From Ruminococcaceae bacterium OttesenSCG-928-L11 (GTDB lineage Bacteria > Bacillota > Clostridia > Oscillospirales > Ruminococcaceae): a DNA stretch of 35,207 nucleotides. Under the pieces are notes generated by a model. That model was not told where the DNA came from. It did no database searches and saw only the letters and a program-made list of their open reading frames with translations. The DNA lies in the NCBI GenBank assembly GCA_030265885.1, contig JAJDGX010000016.1, forward strand, positions 1 to 35,207, read 5' to 3'. A program made the translations under genes and the position numbers. The first letter of the stretch is position 1. Each line of letters begins with the position of its first letter. Shown here piece by piece: positions 24,491 to 34,816 of the stretch.

Positions 24491-24625
24491 TTAGTGGGTC
24501 AGCCGGGCCCTGCCCTTAGACCTCCTGGAAGCCAGCACGTTCCGGCCGTTGCGGGTCGCCATTCTCTTGCGGAAGCCGTGAACCTTTTTCCGGTGAAGCT
24601 TTTTGGGCTGATACGTTCTTTTCAT
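24491..24625 (-). CDS. rpmH: 50S ribosomal protein L34
   Basis: A 44-residue very basic ribosomal protein beginning [20 protein letters not shown] and ending [10 protein letters not shown], with the diagnostic [15 protein letters not shown] segment. I read it directly from the minus strand. AAAGGAGGG precedes the ATG. It is the first gene of the leftward operon and faces dnaA, the standard arrangement beside bacterial origins. Confidence 0.97.
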   Translation of the reverse strand: MKRTYQPKKLHRKKVHGFRKRMATRNGRNVLASRRSKGRARLTH

Positions 24626-24665
24626 CGTTGTAACCCTCCTTTCGGGGAAAACCTTACGAATTAAC

Positions 24666-24695
24666 ATTATATCCTATCGGCACGGAATCTGTCAA
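24666..24695 (-). promoter_or_regulatory. rpmH promoter
   Basis: TTGACA at 24695-24690, 18 bases, TATAAT at 24671-24666 on the minus strand, about 40 bases before the rpmH start: a strong sigma-A promoter. Confidence 0.88.
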
Positions 24696-24786
24696 CTGAT
24701 TTCGCATATTTCGCCAGAAATCCGTCAAGAATGAAACTGCACAAGTATACTATATATAATGTATCTATTTTTGGCGGTGGAAAATC

Positions 24787-24815
24787 TTGAATAATCCCCC
24801 TGTCCGTGGTAAAAT
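24787..24815 (+). promoter_or_regulatory. dnaA promoter
   Basis: TTGAAT (24787-24792), 17 bases, TAAAAT (24810-24815), about 95 bases before dnaA. A second TATAAT-like run at about 24750-24757 lacks a good -35. No clear DnaA box was found upstream of dnaA, only loose matches. Confidence 0.6.
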
Positions 24816-24909
24816 AGATGTGTTAATATTTGGTGGAACCATTGCGGTTTCTACATAGTTTTCCCCCACACCGCCCGCCACAGCCCAGGAATAGGAGAAA
24901 GCAGCATAC

Positions 24910-26241
24910 ATGGACACATTGGAATCGTTTGATCAACTGTTTGATATGGTAAAAAACAGCTGTAGGGATCAGCTTTCCGACATTGCCTTTTCCCTTTGGA
25001 TAAAGGTGATAGAGCCGGTAAAGTTTGAGGATTCCACAGCTTTTTTGAGGGTCAAATCCGAGTTTAAAAAGAACGTCATCGAGGAAAAGTACATCCCCAT
25101 GCTCAAAAAAGCCTTTGAAAACATCATGGGCTTTGAGGTCGCCATCTCCCTGGAGGCCGATACCTCCGGTGAAAAGACCACCTACCCCATTGTGGAGAAG
25201 GTGGAGAGCGACGACGGCATCCACGACGAGTACGAGTATACCTTCGACACCTTCATCGTGGGAAACTCCAACAAATTCGCCCACGCGGCCTCTTTGGCCG
25301 TCGCGGCCAATCCCGCCAAGGCCTACAACCCCCTCTTCATCTACGGGCCCTCAGGGCTGGGAAAAACCCACCTGCTCTACGCCATCTGCGCCGAGGTCTC
25401 CAAGAACATCGCCAATCAAAAGCTGATATTCGTCAAGGGCGAGGAGTTCACCAATGAGCTGGTGGAAGCCATTCAGCAGTCCTCCACCCGCAATTTCCAC
25501 GACAAATACCGCCACGCCGACATTTTGCTGGTGGATGACATCCAGTTTATCGGCGGCAAGGAATCCACCCAGGAGGAGTTTTTCCACACCTTCAATACCC
25601 TGTATCAGGACGGCAAGCAGATCATCCTCACCTCCGACCGTCCCCCCAAGGAGATAAAAACCCTGGAGGACAGGCTCCGCACCCGCTTTGAGTGGGGGCT
25701 CCTGGCCGACATTCAGCCGCCGGATTTCGAAACCCGCACCGCCATCATCAAGCGCAAGGCCGAAATGATGAACTTCGATGTGCCCACGGAAGTGGCGGAA
25801 TACATCGCCAACCGGCTGAAAAAGAACATCCGCCAGCTGGAGGGCACCGTGCGAAAGCTGAAAGCCTATTACCAGCTGGAGGGCTCGCCTCCCTCGATTA
25901 TGGTGGCCCAGAACGCCATCCGCGACATTCTCAACGACAACCAGCCTGTGCCCGTCACCGTTGACCGCATCATATCCGAGGTCGGGCGCACCTTCTCCAT
26001 TATGCCCACCGACATCCGCTCCAACAAGCGCAGCGCCGCTATCTCCAGCGCCCGCCAGGTGGCCATGTACGTCGTCCGGGAGATCACCCAGATCTCCATG
26101 TCCTCCATCGGCGAGGAATTTGGGGGCCGGGATCACTCCACGGTGGTATACGCCATTCAGCAGGTGGAAAAGAACATCAAAAAGGATTCCCATTACCGGG
26201 AAACCATTGAGGACATCATCAAAAACATACGAAATAACTAG
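24910..26241 (+). CDS. dnaA: Chromosomal replication initiator DnaA
   Basis: A 443-residue AAA+ initiator that binds DnaA boxes, melts oriC and loads helicase. Domain I (about 1-80) includes LSDIAFSLWIKVIEPV; domain II is short (about 83-105). Domain III starts with YTFDTFIVGNSNKFAHAAS, Walker A GPSGLGKTH at 146-154, Walker B ILLVDDIQFIGGKE, then LTSDRPPKEI and LRTRFEWGLLADI (arginine finger region). Domain IV ends with the DNA-reading signature GGRDHSTVVYAI. ATG 24910 is chosen because domain I begins at once; AGGAG is 12 bases upstream. It reads away from rpmH and toward oriC. Confidence 0.98.
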   Translation: MDTLESFDQLFDMVKNSCRDQLSDIAFSLWIKVIEPVKFEDSTAFLRVKSEFKKNVIEEKYIPMLKKAFENIMGFEVAISLEADTSGEKTTYPIVEKVESDDGIHDEYEYTFDTFIVGNSNKFAHAASLAVAANPAKAYNPLFIYGPSGLGKTHLLYAICAEVSKNIANQKLIFVKGEEFTNELVEAIQQSSTRNFHDKYRHADILLVDDIQFIGGKESTQEEFFHTFNTLYQDGKQIILTSDRPPKEIKTLEDRLRTRFEWGLLADIQPPDFETRTAIIKRKAEMMNFDVPTEVAEYIANRLKKNIRQLEGTVRKLKAYYQLEGSPPSIMVAQNAIRDILNDNQPVPVTVDRIISEVGRTFSIMPTDIRSNKRSAAISSARQVAMYVVREITQISMSSIGEEFGGRDHSTVVYAIQQVEKNIKKDSHYRETIEDIIKNIRNN

Positions 26242-26341
26242 GATACAATTCGTTCACATATGAATTACCTTAAATTTATCCCTTTAAAGCAGGTTTTTTG
26301 CAACCCTATTTCCATGCAGGTATTTAACAGTTTAGACGAAG

Positions 26342-26606
26342 TTTTCCACAATTGCACCATTTCACATTCCACGTTTTCCACCAAAAATCAAAGCGAACAG
26401 AGGTTTTAAACCTTTTCCACAAGGTTTTCCACATTTATTGCACATTCCGGCCGTTTTCTCCACAGCCTCAAACATCCAAATTTATCCATAAATATTTCAT
26501 CCAATCTCTTCACATGTTTTGCCATTCCATCCACTCTCACTTTTTCTGGTTCCAATCGCAATTAATCCATCTTCCAACTTTTAAGCACCCTCTATTACTA
26601 CTACTA
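26342..26606 (+). other. Replication origin oriC (DnaA-box cluster plus unwinding element)
   Basis: Between dnaA and dnaN lie repeated matches to the DnaA box TTATNCACA: TTTTCCACA at 26342, 26413 and 26425, TTTTCCACC at 26374, TTCTCCACA at 26456, TTATCCATA at 26482, all in one orientation and each one or two bases off. They are followed by AT-rich DNA and a DnaA-trio tract at 26592-26606. No perfect TTATCCACA was found, so box assignments are by pattern and position. Confidence 0.85.
26592..26606 (+). other. DnaA-trio tract (origin unwinding)
   Basis: Top-strand triplets CTA-TTA-CTA-CTA-CTA, so the lower strand reads 3'-GAT-AAT-GAT-GAT-GAT-5', matching the DnaA-trio rule (3'-[G/A]AT-5') described for the Bacillus origin. 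A short GC-rich GCACCC precedes it, as in that model. Confidence 0.75.
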
Positions 26607-26631
26607 CATTAATCTTATCCCCTCTGATCCT

Positions 26632-26935
26632 CTAGAATGCAGCTTGAAGCTGCACACAGACCGCTCCGCGGATTGCAGCCGGGGATTCCTAAGAATCCGA
26701 AACTACAGATCTGCCATCACATCTATCCATGAGCCTACGGAAGTGCATGCCGGTAAAAGGACACAAAGTCCGGACGATTCGCACCAGCCAAGCCGGTCGT
26801 CATCCTGACCGGTTTGGCGGATGGTTTCCGCCCAGCATCCGGCTGAAATCTACGGAGTAGTTTGCGGGATTCCTAAGGGGTTCAACCCCTTAGGCGGGGC
26901 AAGGGCAGAGCCCTTCTAAATGCGCCGCAGGCTCC
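26632..26935. repeat. Chain of hairpins between oriC and dnaN
   Basis: No gene. Strong inverted repeats: TGCAGCTT-G-AAGCTGCA (26638-26654), GCCAAGCCGGTC with GACCGGTTTGGC (26787-26818), CCTAAGGGGTT-C-AACCCCTTAGG (26872-26894), AAGGGC-AGA-GCCCTT (26901-26915), plus GATTC-CTAA-GAATC near 26685. It looks like one or more palindromic intergenic elements. It also forms the leader of any dnaA-to-dnaN readthrough RNA. Confidence 0.6.
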
Positions 26936-26981
26936 CTAAAAAAAGAAAAACACTACATATAAAAGGAGTGTCAACCGAAAC

Positions 26982-28091
26982 ATGAAATTCATCTGCAACA
27001 AAACGCTGCTTTCCGACGCAGTGACCAACGTATCCCGGGTAATTCCATCCAAAAGCAGCATACCGGCGCTGGAGGGCATTCAGATCAAGGCCCGGACGGG
27101 TGAATTGATGCTGACCGGCTACGATATGGAATCCGGCATCACCACAACCATAGAGGCCGCTGTAGAGCAGGAGGGCGAGATTGTATTATCCGCCCGGCTC
27201 TTCTCCGAAATGATCCGCAAAATGGCAGGAGAGGACGTCAGCGTGTCTGTGGGCGATAAATATTTGACCGAGGTCAAAAGCGGCCTGACGGAATTCACCA
27301 TCCTCGGCATCCCCGCCGATGAATTTCCGGAACTCCCCGATGTTCAGGGCGGCAACGGCATCAGCATGACCCAGTCTGTTATGAAATCCATGATCGATCA
27401 AACCTTATTCGCCGTCGCCACTACCGACACCAAGCCTGTCCACACCGGATCCCTCTTTGACATGAAAAGCGACAGCCTCACTTTGGTTTCTGTAGACGGC
27501 TACCGCCTTGCCCTGCGAAACACCGCCCTGAAGGACGGCGTCGACACCAGCTTTGTCGTACCCGGGAAGGTATTGTCCGAGATCTCCAAGCTTCTCAAGG
27601 ACGACGAGGAGGAAGAGGCCTCTCTGATGGTGGCGGGCCGTCACATTGTATTCCACATCGGCCGCTACTCCGTGGTATCCCGCCTGCTGGAGGGTGAATT
27701 CCTGGACTACCACTCCTCCATCCCCTCCGGCGGAGACACCCAGGTCATCGTGTCTACCCGGGCATTGATCGACAGCGTGGAACGGGCATCCCTTCTTATT
27801 TCCGACAAGCTGCGCAGCCCTCTGCGTGTGGTGTTTGATTCCGGCAAGATCCGCATCTCCTGCTCCACCTCCATCGGTAAATTCCAGGACGAGGTGGAAT
27901 GCGAATTGAGCGGCCCTACTGTGGAGATGGGCTTCAACAACAAATATCTGCTGGATGCCCTCAAAGCCTCCGGAAGCGACGAGGTTCGCATCCAGATCAG
28001 CGGCGCCCTTTCTCCCATCAAGGTACTCCCCATTCAGGGAGAGGAATACCTGTTCCTGGTTCTGCCTGTGAGGCTGAAAAATGAAATGTGA
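26982..28091 (+). CDS. dnaN: DNA polymerase III beta subunit (sliding clamp)
   Basis: A 369-residue processivity clamp, a ring dimer of three repeated folds per subunit. Family marks are the start MKFICNKTLLSDAVTNVSRV, then SIPALEGIQIKA, FSEMIRKMAG, VSVDGYRLALR, and the C-terminal peptide-binding pocket end YLFLVLPVRLKNEM, where homologues end LVLPMR. AAAGGAG lies 12 bases before ATG 26982. It heads the rightward operon, whose next gene (the S4 protein) overlaps its last codons by 11 bases. Confidence 0.98.
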   Translation: MKFICNKTLLSDAVTNVSRVIPSKSSIPALEGIQIKARTGELMLTGYDMESGITTTIEAAVEQEGEIVLSARLFSEMIRKMAGEDVSVSVGDKYLTEVKSGLTEFTILGIPADEFPELPDVQGGNGISMTQSVMKSMIDQTLFAVATTDTKPVHTGSLFDMKSDSLTLVSVDGYRLALRNTALKDGVDTSFVVPGKVLSEISKLLKDDEEEEASLMVAGRHIVFHIGRYSVVSRLLEGEFLDYHSSIPSGGDTQVIVSTRALIDSVERASLLISDKLRSPLRVVFDSGKIRISCSTSIGKFQDEVECELSGPTVEMGFNNKYLLDALKASGSDEVRIQISGALSPIKVLPIQGEEYLFLVLPVRLKNEM

Positions 28092-28299
28092 GTCCGTTTC
28101 TATCCGCACAGAGTTTATCAAGCTGGATTCCTTCCTCAAGTTTTGCGGCGCTTCCGTAACCGGTGGAGCCGCCAAGGAAGTGATCGCCGCCGGCCAGGTG
28201 CTGGTCGACGGCCAGCCCTGTCTGCAGCGGGGAAAAAAGCTGTACCCCGGCGCCGTAGTTACAGTGGGGGACACCGCCTACACTGTAACAGCAGAATAA
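28081..28299 (+). CDS. yaaA: S4-domain RNA-binding protein (YaaA family)
   Basis: A 72-residue single S4 domain, the small RNA-binding protein found between dnaN and recF in Firmicutes. Marks are LDSFLKFCGASVTGGAAKEVI, AGQVLVDGQPCLQRGKKLYPGAVV and the closing beta strand. The start overlaps the end of dnaN by 11 bases in another frame, showing translational coupling. The molecular role is not settled for the family; ribosome-related binding is inferred from the fold. Confidence 0.9.
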   Translation: MKCESVSIRTEFIKLDSFLKFCGASVTGGAAKEVIAAGQVLVDGQPCLQRGKKLYPGAVVTVGDTAYTVTAE

Positions 28300-28417
28300 G
28301 CGGCGGAATAAATTACATCTCCTTCGATGAAATCCAATCTATGCATGCCATGCCAACCGGATGAGGCACTGCATCATGCAACGTATCTGACGATCCGGCT
28401 TGGGATGGGGGGTATCG

Positions 28418-29575
28418 ATGAACATTCAGGCATTGAAGCTGGAGCGCTTCCGCAATATCCGGCAGCTGGAGTTTTCCCCGGTGCCGGGTGCCAATGTGAT
28501 CTATGGCGACAACGCCCAGGGAAAAACCAATATTCTGGAGGCTGTGTGGCTGTTTACCGGCGGGAAAAGCTTCCGGGGCGGAAAGGACAGCGACTTCATC
28601 CGCTTTGGCGAGGAAAATACCTCCCTGCAGCTGGAATTCTCCGCCGGAGGCCGTCCCCAAACAGCGGCTGTCTATCTGGGGGAGGGCAGGAAAAACGCCT
28701 TTCTCAACGAGATCAAGCAGCCCAGCATCGGCAAGCTGATGGGGGAATTCTGCGCCGTATTCTTTTCCCCCGATCACCTTCTGCTGGTCAAGCAGGGCCC
28801 CGAATACCGCCGCCGCCTCATTGACACCTCCCTGTGTCAGGCATACCCCAAGTACGCCAAAATCCTCGATTCCTACCAGAAGATTCTCAGGCAGCGGGCC
28901 AGCCTGCTGCGGGATATCCCCCGCAGCGCGTCTTTATTGGATATGCTGGACGTCTGGGACAACAGCCTGGTGGAATATGGTGGCTATATCACAGCCGTCC
29001 GGGCCGGGTACGTCAAGCGGCTGGCAGAGGAGGCCCGGGAGGTATACGCCGGTATCTCCGACGGACGGGAGACCCTGGGTGTCTGCTATCGAACCAGCTA
29101 TGAATTGGGCGGAGAGCCCGCCACCCGACAGGAGTTTACCGATGCCTATCGGCTGGCTGTCCGGCGCAACCGCGGCGAGGACATCGCTCACGGCAGCACC
29201 ATGGCAGGCCCTCACCGGGACGACATCGACATCACCATCGACGGCAGCTCTGCCCGCAGCTTTGGCTCGCAGGGGCAGCAGCGTAGCTGTGTGCTGGCGC
29301 TGAAGCTGGCGGAATGTGCCCTGCTGGAGCAGCGAAACGGAGAGCCCCCCGTTGTACTGCTGGACGACGTCATGAGCGAGTTGGACGAATCCAGGCGGGG
29401 GTATTTGCTAAACCGGCTGGAGGGCAAGCAGATTCTCATCACCTGCTGCGATGTGGGCCTGTTCCGGGGACTGCGGGAAGGGGCCGTGTACCACATCTCA
29501 AACGGTGCCTTGCTGGAGGAGCCCCGGCTGATTTCATCGGCGGAGCCGGTGCAAAACAGCGGTACTGCCCTGTAA
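28418..29575 (+). CDS. recF: DNA replication and repair protein RecF
   Basis: A 385-residue SMC-like ATPase that with RecO and RecR loads RecA at gapped DNA. Walker A is YGDNAQGKTNILEAV near residue 35; the family has KSFRGGKDSDFIRFG; the signature motif is RSFGSQGQQRSCVLALKLAE; Walker B with D-loop is PVVLLDDVMSELDESRR. ATG 28418 is chosen, with GGGGGG five bases upstream and the typical MNIQALKLERFRN start. About 118 bases separate it from the S4 gene. Length is typical (360-390). Confidence 0.97.
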   Translation: MNIQALKLERFRNIRQLEFSPVPGANVIYGDNAQGKTNILEAVWLFTGGKSFRGGKDSDFIRFGEENTSLQLEFSAGGRPQTAAVYLGEGRKNAFLNEIKQPSIGKLMGEFCAVFFSPDHLLLVKQGPEYRRRLIDTSLCQAYPKYAKILDSYQKILRQRASLLRDIPRSASLLDMLDVWDNSLVEYGGYITAVRAGYVKRLAEEAREVYAGISDGRETLGVCYRTSYELGGEPATRQEFTDAYRLAVRRNRGEDIAHGSTMAGPHRDDIDITIDGSSARSFGSQGQQRSCVLALKLAECALLEQRNGEPPVVLLDDVMSELDESRRGYLLNRLEGKQILITCCDVGLFRGLREGAVYHISNGALLEEPRLISSAEPVQNSGTAL

Positions 29576-29634
29576 TCAAGCAGGCAGATAGCAATATATC
29601 GATGCAACAATACGCCCGCAAAGGAGCCTGACGG

Positions 29635-29904
29635 ATGTATTTATATCTAGGGCAGGAAACAGTGGTCAACACCGCGGATATTATCGGGATCTTTGATCTG
29701 GACAATACCTCCACCTCCCGCATCACAAAACTATATCTTTCCCAGGCGCAAAAAAGCGGCAACATCGTAGAGGTATCCCACGAGCTGCCCAAAAGCTTTG
29801 TAGTCTGTGAAAATAAGGGGAAAATCAAAGTCTACCTGTCCCAGATTTCCCCCTCCACCCTCAAAAAGCGCACATCATTCATCAAGGACATCAGCAACAT
29901 CTAA
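29635..29904 (+). CDS. remB: Extracellular matrix regulator RemB (DUF370)
   Basis: An 89-residue DUF370 protein. The pattern MYLYLGQETVVNTADIIGIFDLDNTS and ITKLYLSQAQKSG, then KSFVVCENKGKIKVYLSQISPSTLKKR, matches YaaB/RemB, which lies between recF and gyrB in Bacillus and influences biofilm matrix genes there. The regulatory role in this organism is inferred. The gap to recF is 59 bases, so they are probably cotranscribed. Confidence 0.92.
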   Translation: MYLYLGQETVVNTADIIGIFDLDNTSTSRITKLYLSQAQKSGNIVEVSHELPKSFVVCENKGKIKVYLSQISPSTLKKRTSFIKDISNI

Positions 29905-32070
<2,166 letters not shown>

Positions 32071-32154
32071 CCCACTTTCCGAGACACCACAGTCGGCACC
32101 ACAACCCCAGCGGCCAATTGGAATGACACATAGAAGTAGGAGCGGATCAGACAC

Positions 32155-34704
32155 ATGATAAATGATGAAGAGCGAATTATACAGGTTGATATAGAGGACG
32201 AAATGAAAAAGTCCTTTTTGGACTATTCCATGTCCGTCATTGTATCCCGGGCCCTTCCCGATGTGCGGGACGGCCTCAAGCCGGTGCACCGGCGCATTCT
32301 GTACACCATGCACGAAAACAATCTGACCCCGGAACGGGCATACCGCAAGTGCGCCGACACCGTCGGGTCAGTGCTGGGCCGGTACCATCCCCACGGCGAC
32401 GCCTCTGTGTACGACGCCCTGGTGCGTCTGGCGCAGGACTTCTCCCTGCGGTACCCTCTGGTAGACGGCCACGGCAACTTCGGCTCCATCGACGGTGACC
32501 CCGCAGCCGCCTATCGATACACCGAAGCCAAGATGACCCGCATGTCCGTCAACATGCTTACCGATATCGATAAGGAAACCGTCGACTACCGACCCAACTA
32601 CGACGACCGCCTGCAGGAGCCTGTGGTATTGCCCTCCCGGTTCCCCAATCTGTTGGTCAACGGATCCATGGGCATCGCGGTGGGTATGGCCACCAACATT
32701 CCTCCCCACAATTTGGGGGAGGTCATCGACGGCGTCAATCTGCTGATGGACAACCCGGATGCCACTCTGGAGGAACTGATGGAGTGCATCAAGGGCCCCG
32801 ACTTCCCCACAGCGGGCATCATTATGGGCAGGGCGGGCATTCGCTCGGCCTACGCCACCGGCCGGGGTAAAATCATCCTGCGGGGCCGCGCGGAAATCAA
32901 GGAAAACGAAAAATCCGGCCGCAGCCAGATCGTGGTGACGGAGCTTCCCTACAACGTAAACAAGGCCCGATTGATCGAGCACATTGCCGACCTGGTCAAG
33001 GATAAGCGCATCGAGGGCATCTCCAACATCGCCGACCACTCCGACCGAAACGGCATGGAAATCCTCATCGATTTGAAGCGGGACGCCAATGCTCAGGTGG
33101 TATTGAATCAGCTGTATACCTTCAGCCAGCTGCAATCCACCGAGGGCGTCATCATGCTGGCCCTTCACGACGGCAAGCCCAAGATCATGAGCTTGCAGCA
33201 AATGCTCCAGCATTACATCGACTTCCAGTGCGAGGTCATCGAGCGCCGAACCAGATACGATCTGCGCAAGGCAAAGGAGCGGGCCCATATCCTGGATGGC
33301 CTTCTCATCGCTCAGGACAACATCGACGAGGTCATAAACATATTCCGCACCTCCGCCACTACCCCCATCGCCAAGGATCGCCTCATCGAGCGGTTCAGCT
33401 TGTCCGAAGAGCAGGCCCAGGCCATCGCCATGATGACTATGAGTCGTCTGACCGGCCTGGAGCGGGAAAAGCTGGAAACCGAGTTGGCGGAGCTGAAGGT
33501 CAAAATTGCCGAGTACGAGGAGATCCTTCGGGATCACTCCCGGGTTCTCGCCGTCATTCGGGAGGAACTGGAGGTCATCCGCAAGCGGTTTGGCGACGAG
33601 CGCCGCACCGAAATCGCCACAGTCAGCGGCGAGGTGGACATCGAGGATCTCATCCCCGTTGAGGACTGCGTCATCACCCTGACCCACTACGGCTATCTCA
33701 AGTCCCAGCCGGTGGATACCTACAAGACCCAGCGTCGGGGCGGCCGGGGCATATCCGGCATGAGCCAGCGGGAGGAGGACTTTGTCGAGGAGTTGTTCAT
33801 CGCCTCCACCCACGACTATATCATGTTCTTTACCAGCCGGGGCCGCTGCTTCCGCATCAAGGCCTATGAAATAGGCGAATCCAGTCGGGCTGCCCGGGGA
33901 ACCAATGTGGTCAATCTGCTGCCCATTGACAGCGAGGAAAAGATCACGGCCATGATCAAAGTCAGCCAGTACGACGACGACGCCTACCTTGTTATGGTAA
34001 CCCGCAGCGGCATCATCAAGCGCACCCATTTGTCCGCTTATCGCAATGTCCGCAAAAACGGCCTCAACGCCATCCATCTGATGGAAGGGGACGAGCTGCG
34101 GGGCGTGCGGCTGACAACCGGCGAAAACGAGCTGATCCTGGCCACCCGCAACGGCATGGCCATCCGCTTTAACGAGCAGGATGCCCGGGAACTGGGGCGT
34201 ACAGCCCGGGGCGTACGGGCCATCCGCCTGAAAAACGGCGACGAGGTCATCGGCCTTGCCAAGGTGCGGGAAAACGGCACCCTGCTCACCGTCTCCGAAC
34301 GGGGCAAGGGCCGCCGCTCCGAGATTGATCAGTACCGCCTCCAAAGCCGCGGCGGCAAGGGCATCAAAAACTACGACACCGAGAAAAACGGCTACGTGGC
34401 CGGAATCAAGATTGTGGACGACGAGGACGATGTCATCCTCATCAGCGACAACGGCATCATCATCCGCATCCCGGTGGATCAGATCAACGTCCAATCCCGG
34501 TATGGCAGCGGTGTCCGCGTCATGCGCCTGGAAGAGGATCACAGAGTCGTCACCCTGGCCCGCTCCCCCAAGGAAGAGGAATCGGAGGAATCCGCCGACG
34601 CCGAGGGCGAAGCCACAGAGACGGAAACCACCCAGGAGTCCACGACACTGGAGTCTGCTCGGCAAGCAGAGGAAGCCGACGCCGGCGAGTCTGTGGAAGA
34701 GTAA
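32155..34704 (+). CDS. gyrA: DNA gyrase subunit A
   Basis: An 849-residue gyrase subunit that breaks and rejoins DNA. Catalytic Tyr122 is in AAYRYTEAKMTR. The quinolone-resistance region reads GRYHPHGDASVYDALVR, so the position equal to E. coli Ser83 is Ala83 and Asp87 is kept. The GyrA-box is QRRGGRGI, in the C-terminal beta-pinwheel of six blades (about 505-800). The last ~45 residues are strongly acidic (glutamate/threonine/serine). ATG 32155 follows AGGAGCGG. It ends at the terminator 34717-34755. Confidence 0.98.
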   Translation: MINDEERIIQVDIEDEMKKSFLDYSMSVIVSRALPDVRDGLKPVHRRILYTMHENNLTPERAYRKCADTVGSVLGRYHPHGDASVYDALVRLAQDFSLRYPLVDGHGNFGSIDGDPAAAYRYTEAKMTRMSVNMLTDIDKETVDYRPNYDDRLQEPVVLPSRFPNLLVNGSMGIAVGMATNIPPHNLGEVIDGVNLLMDNPDATLEELMECIKGPDFPTAGIIMGRAGIRSAYATGRGKIILRGRAEIKENEKSGRSQIVVTELPYNVNKARLIEHIADLVKDKRIEGISNIADHSDRNGMEILIDLKRDANAQVVLNQLYTFSQLQSTEGVIMLALHDGKPKIMSLQQMLQHYIDFQCEVIERRTRYDLRKAKERAHILDGLLIAQDNIDEVINIFRTSATTPIAKDRLIERFSLSEEQAQAIAMMTMSRLTGLEREKLETELAELKVKIAEYEEILRDHSRVLAVIREELEVIRKRFGDERRTEIATVSGEVDIEDLIPVEDCVITLTHYGYLKSQPVDTYKTQRRGGRGISGMSQREEDFVEELFIASTHDYIMFFTSRGRCFRIKAYEIGESSRAARGTNVVNLLPIDSEEKITAMIKVSQYDDDAYLVMVTRSGIIKRTHLSAYRNVRKNGLNAIHLMEGDELRGVRLTTGENELILATRNGMAIRFNEQDARELGRTARGVRAIRLKNGDEVIGLAKVRENGTLLTVSERGKGRRSEIDQYRLQSRGGKGIKNYDTEKNGYVAGIKIVDDEDDVILISDNGIIIRIPVDQINVQSRYGSGVRVMRLEEDHRVVTLARSPKEEESEESADAEGEATETETTQESTTLESARQAEEADAGESVEE

Positions 34705-34716
34705 TCGCAAAACAAC

Positions 34717-34755
34717 AAAAGCGCTTTTCTCAAACGGGAAAAGCGCTTCTTTGTT
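34717..34755 (+). terminator. Rho-independent terminator after gyrA
   Basis: AAGCGCTTTTCTC and GGGAAAAGCGCTT pair around a short AAAC loop, followed by CTTTGTT. It lies about 15 bases after the gyrA stop and closes the dnaN-gyrA set. Confidence 0.85.
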
Positions 34756-34816
34756 ACAAGGGCTGTTTGCCGATTCCACATATCTACTTTGACTGATCAG
34801 AACAGGGGGAGATTGC

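Noticed and set aside
26632-26981. A possible small RNA gene in the oriC-dnaN gap
   Set aside because: Hairpins are clear, but no promoter-terminator pair or known RNA family pattern could be recognised.
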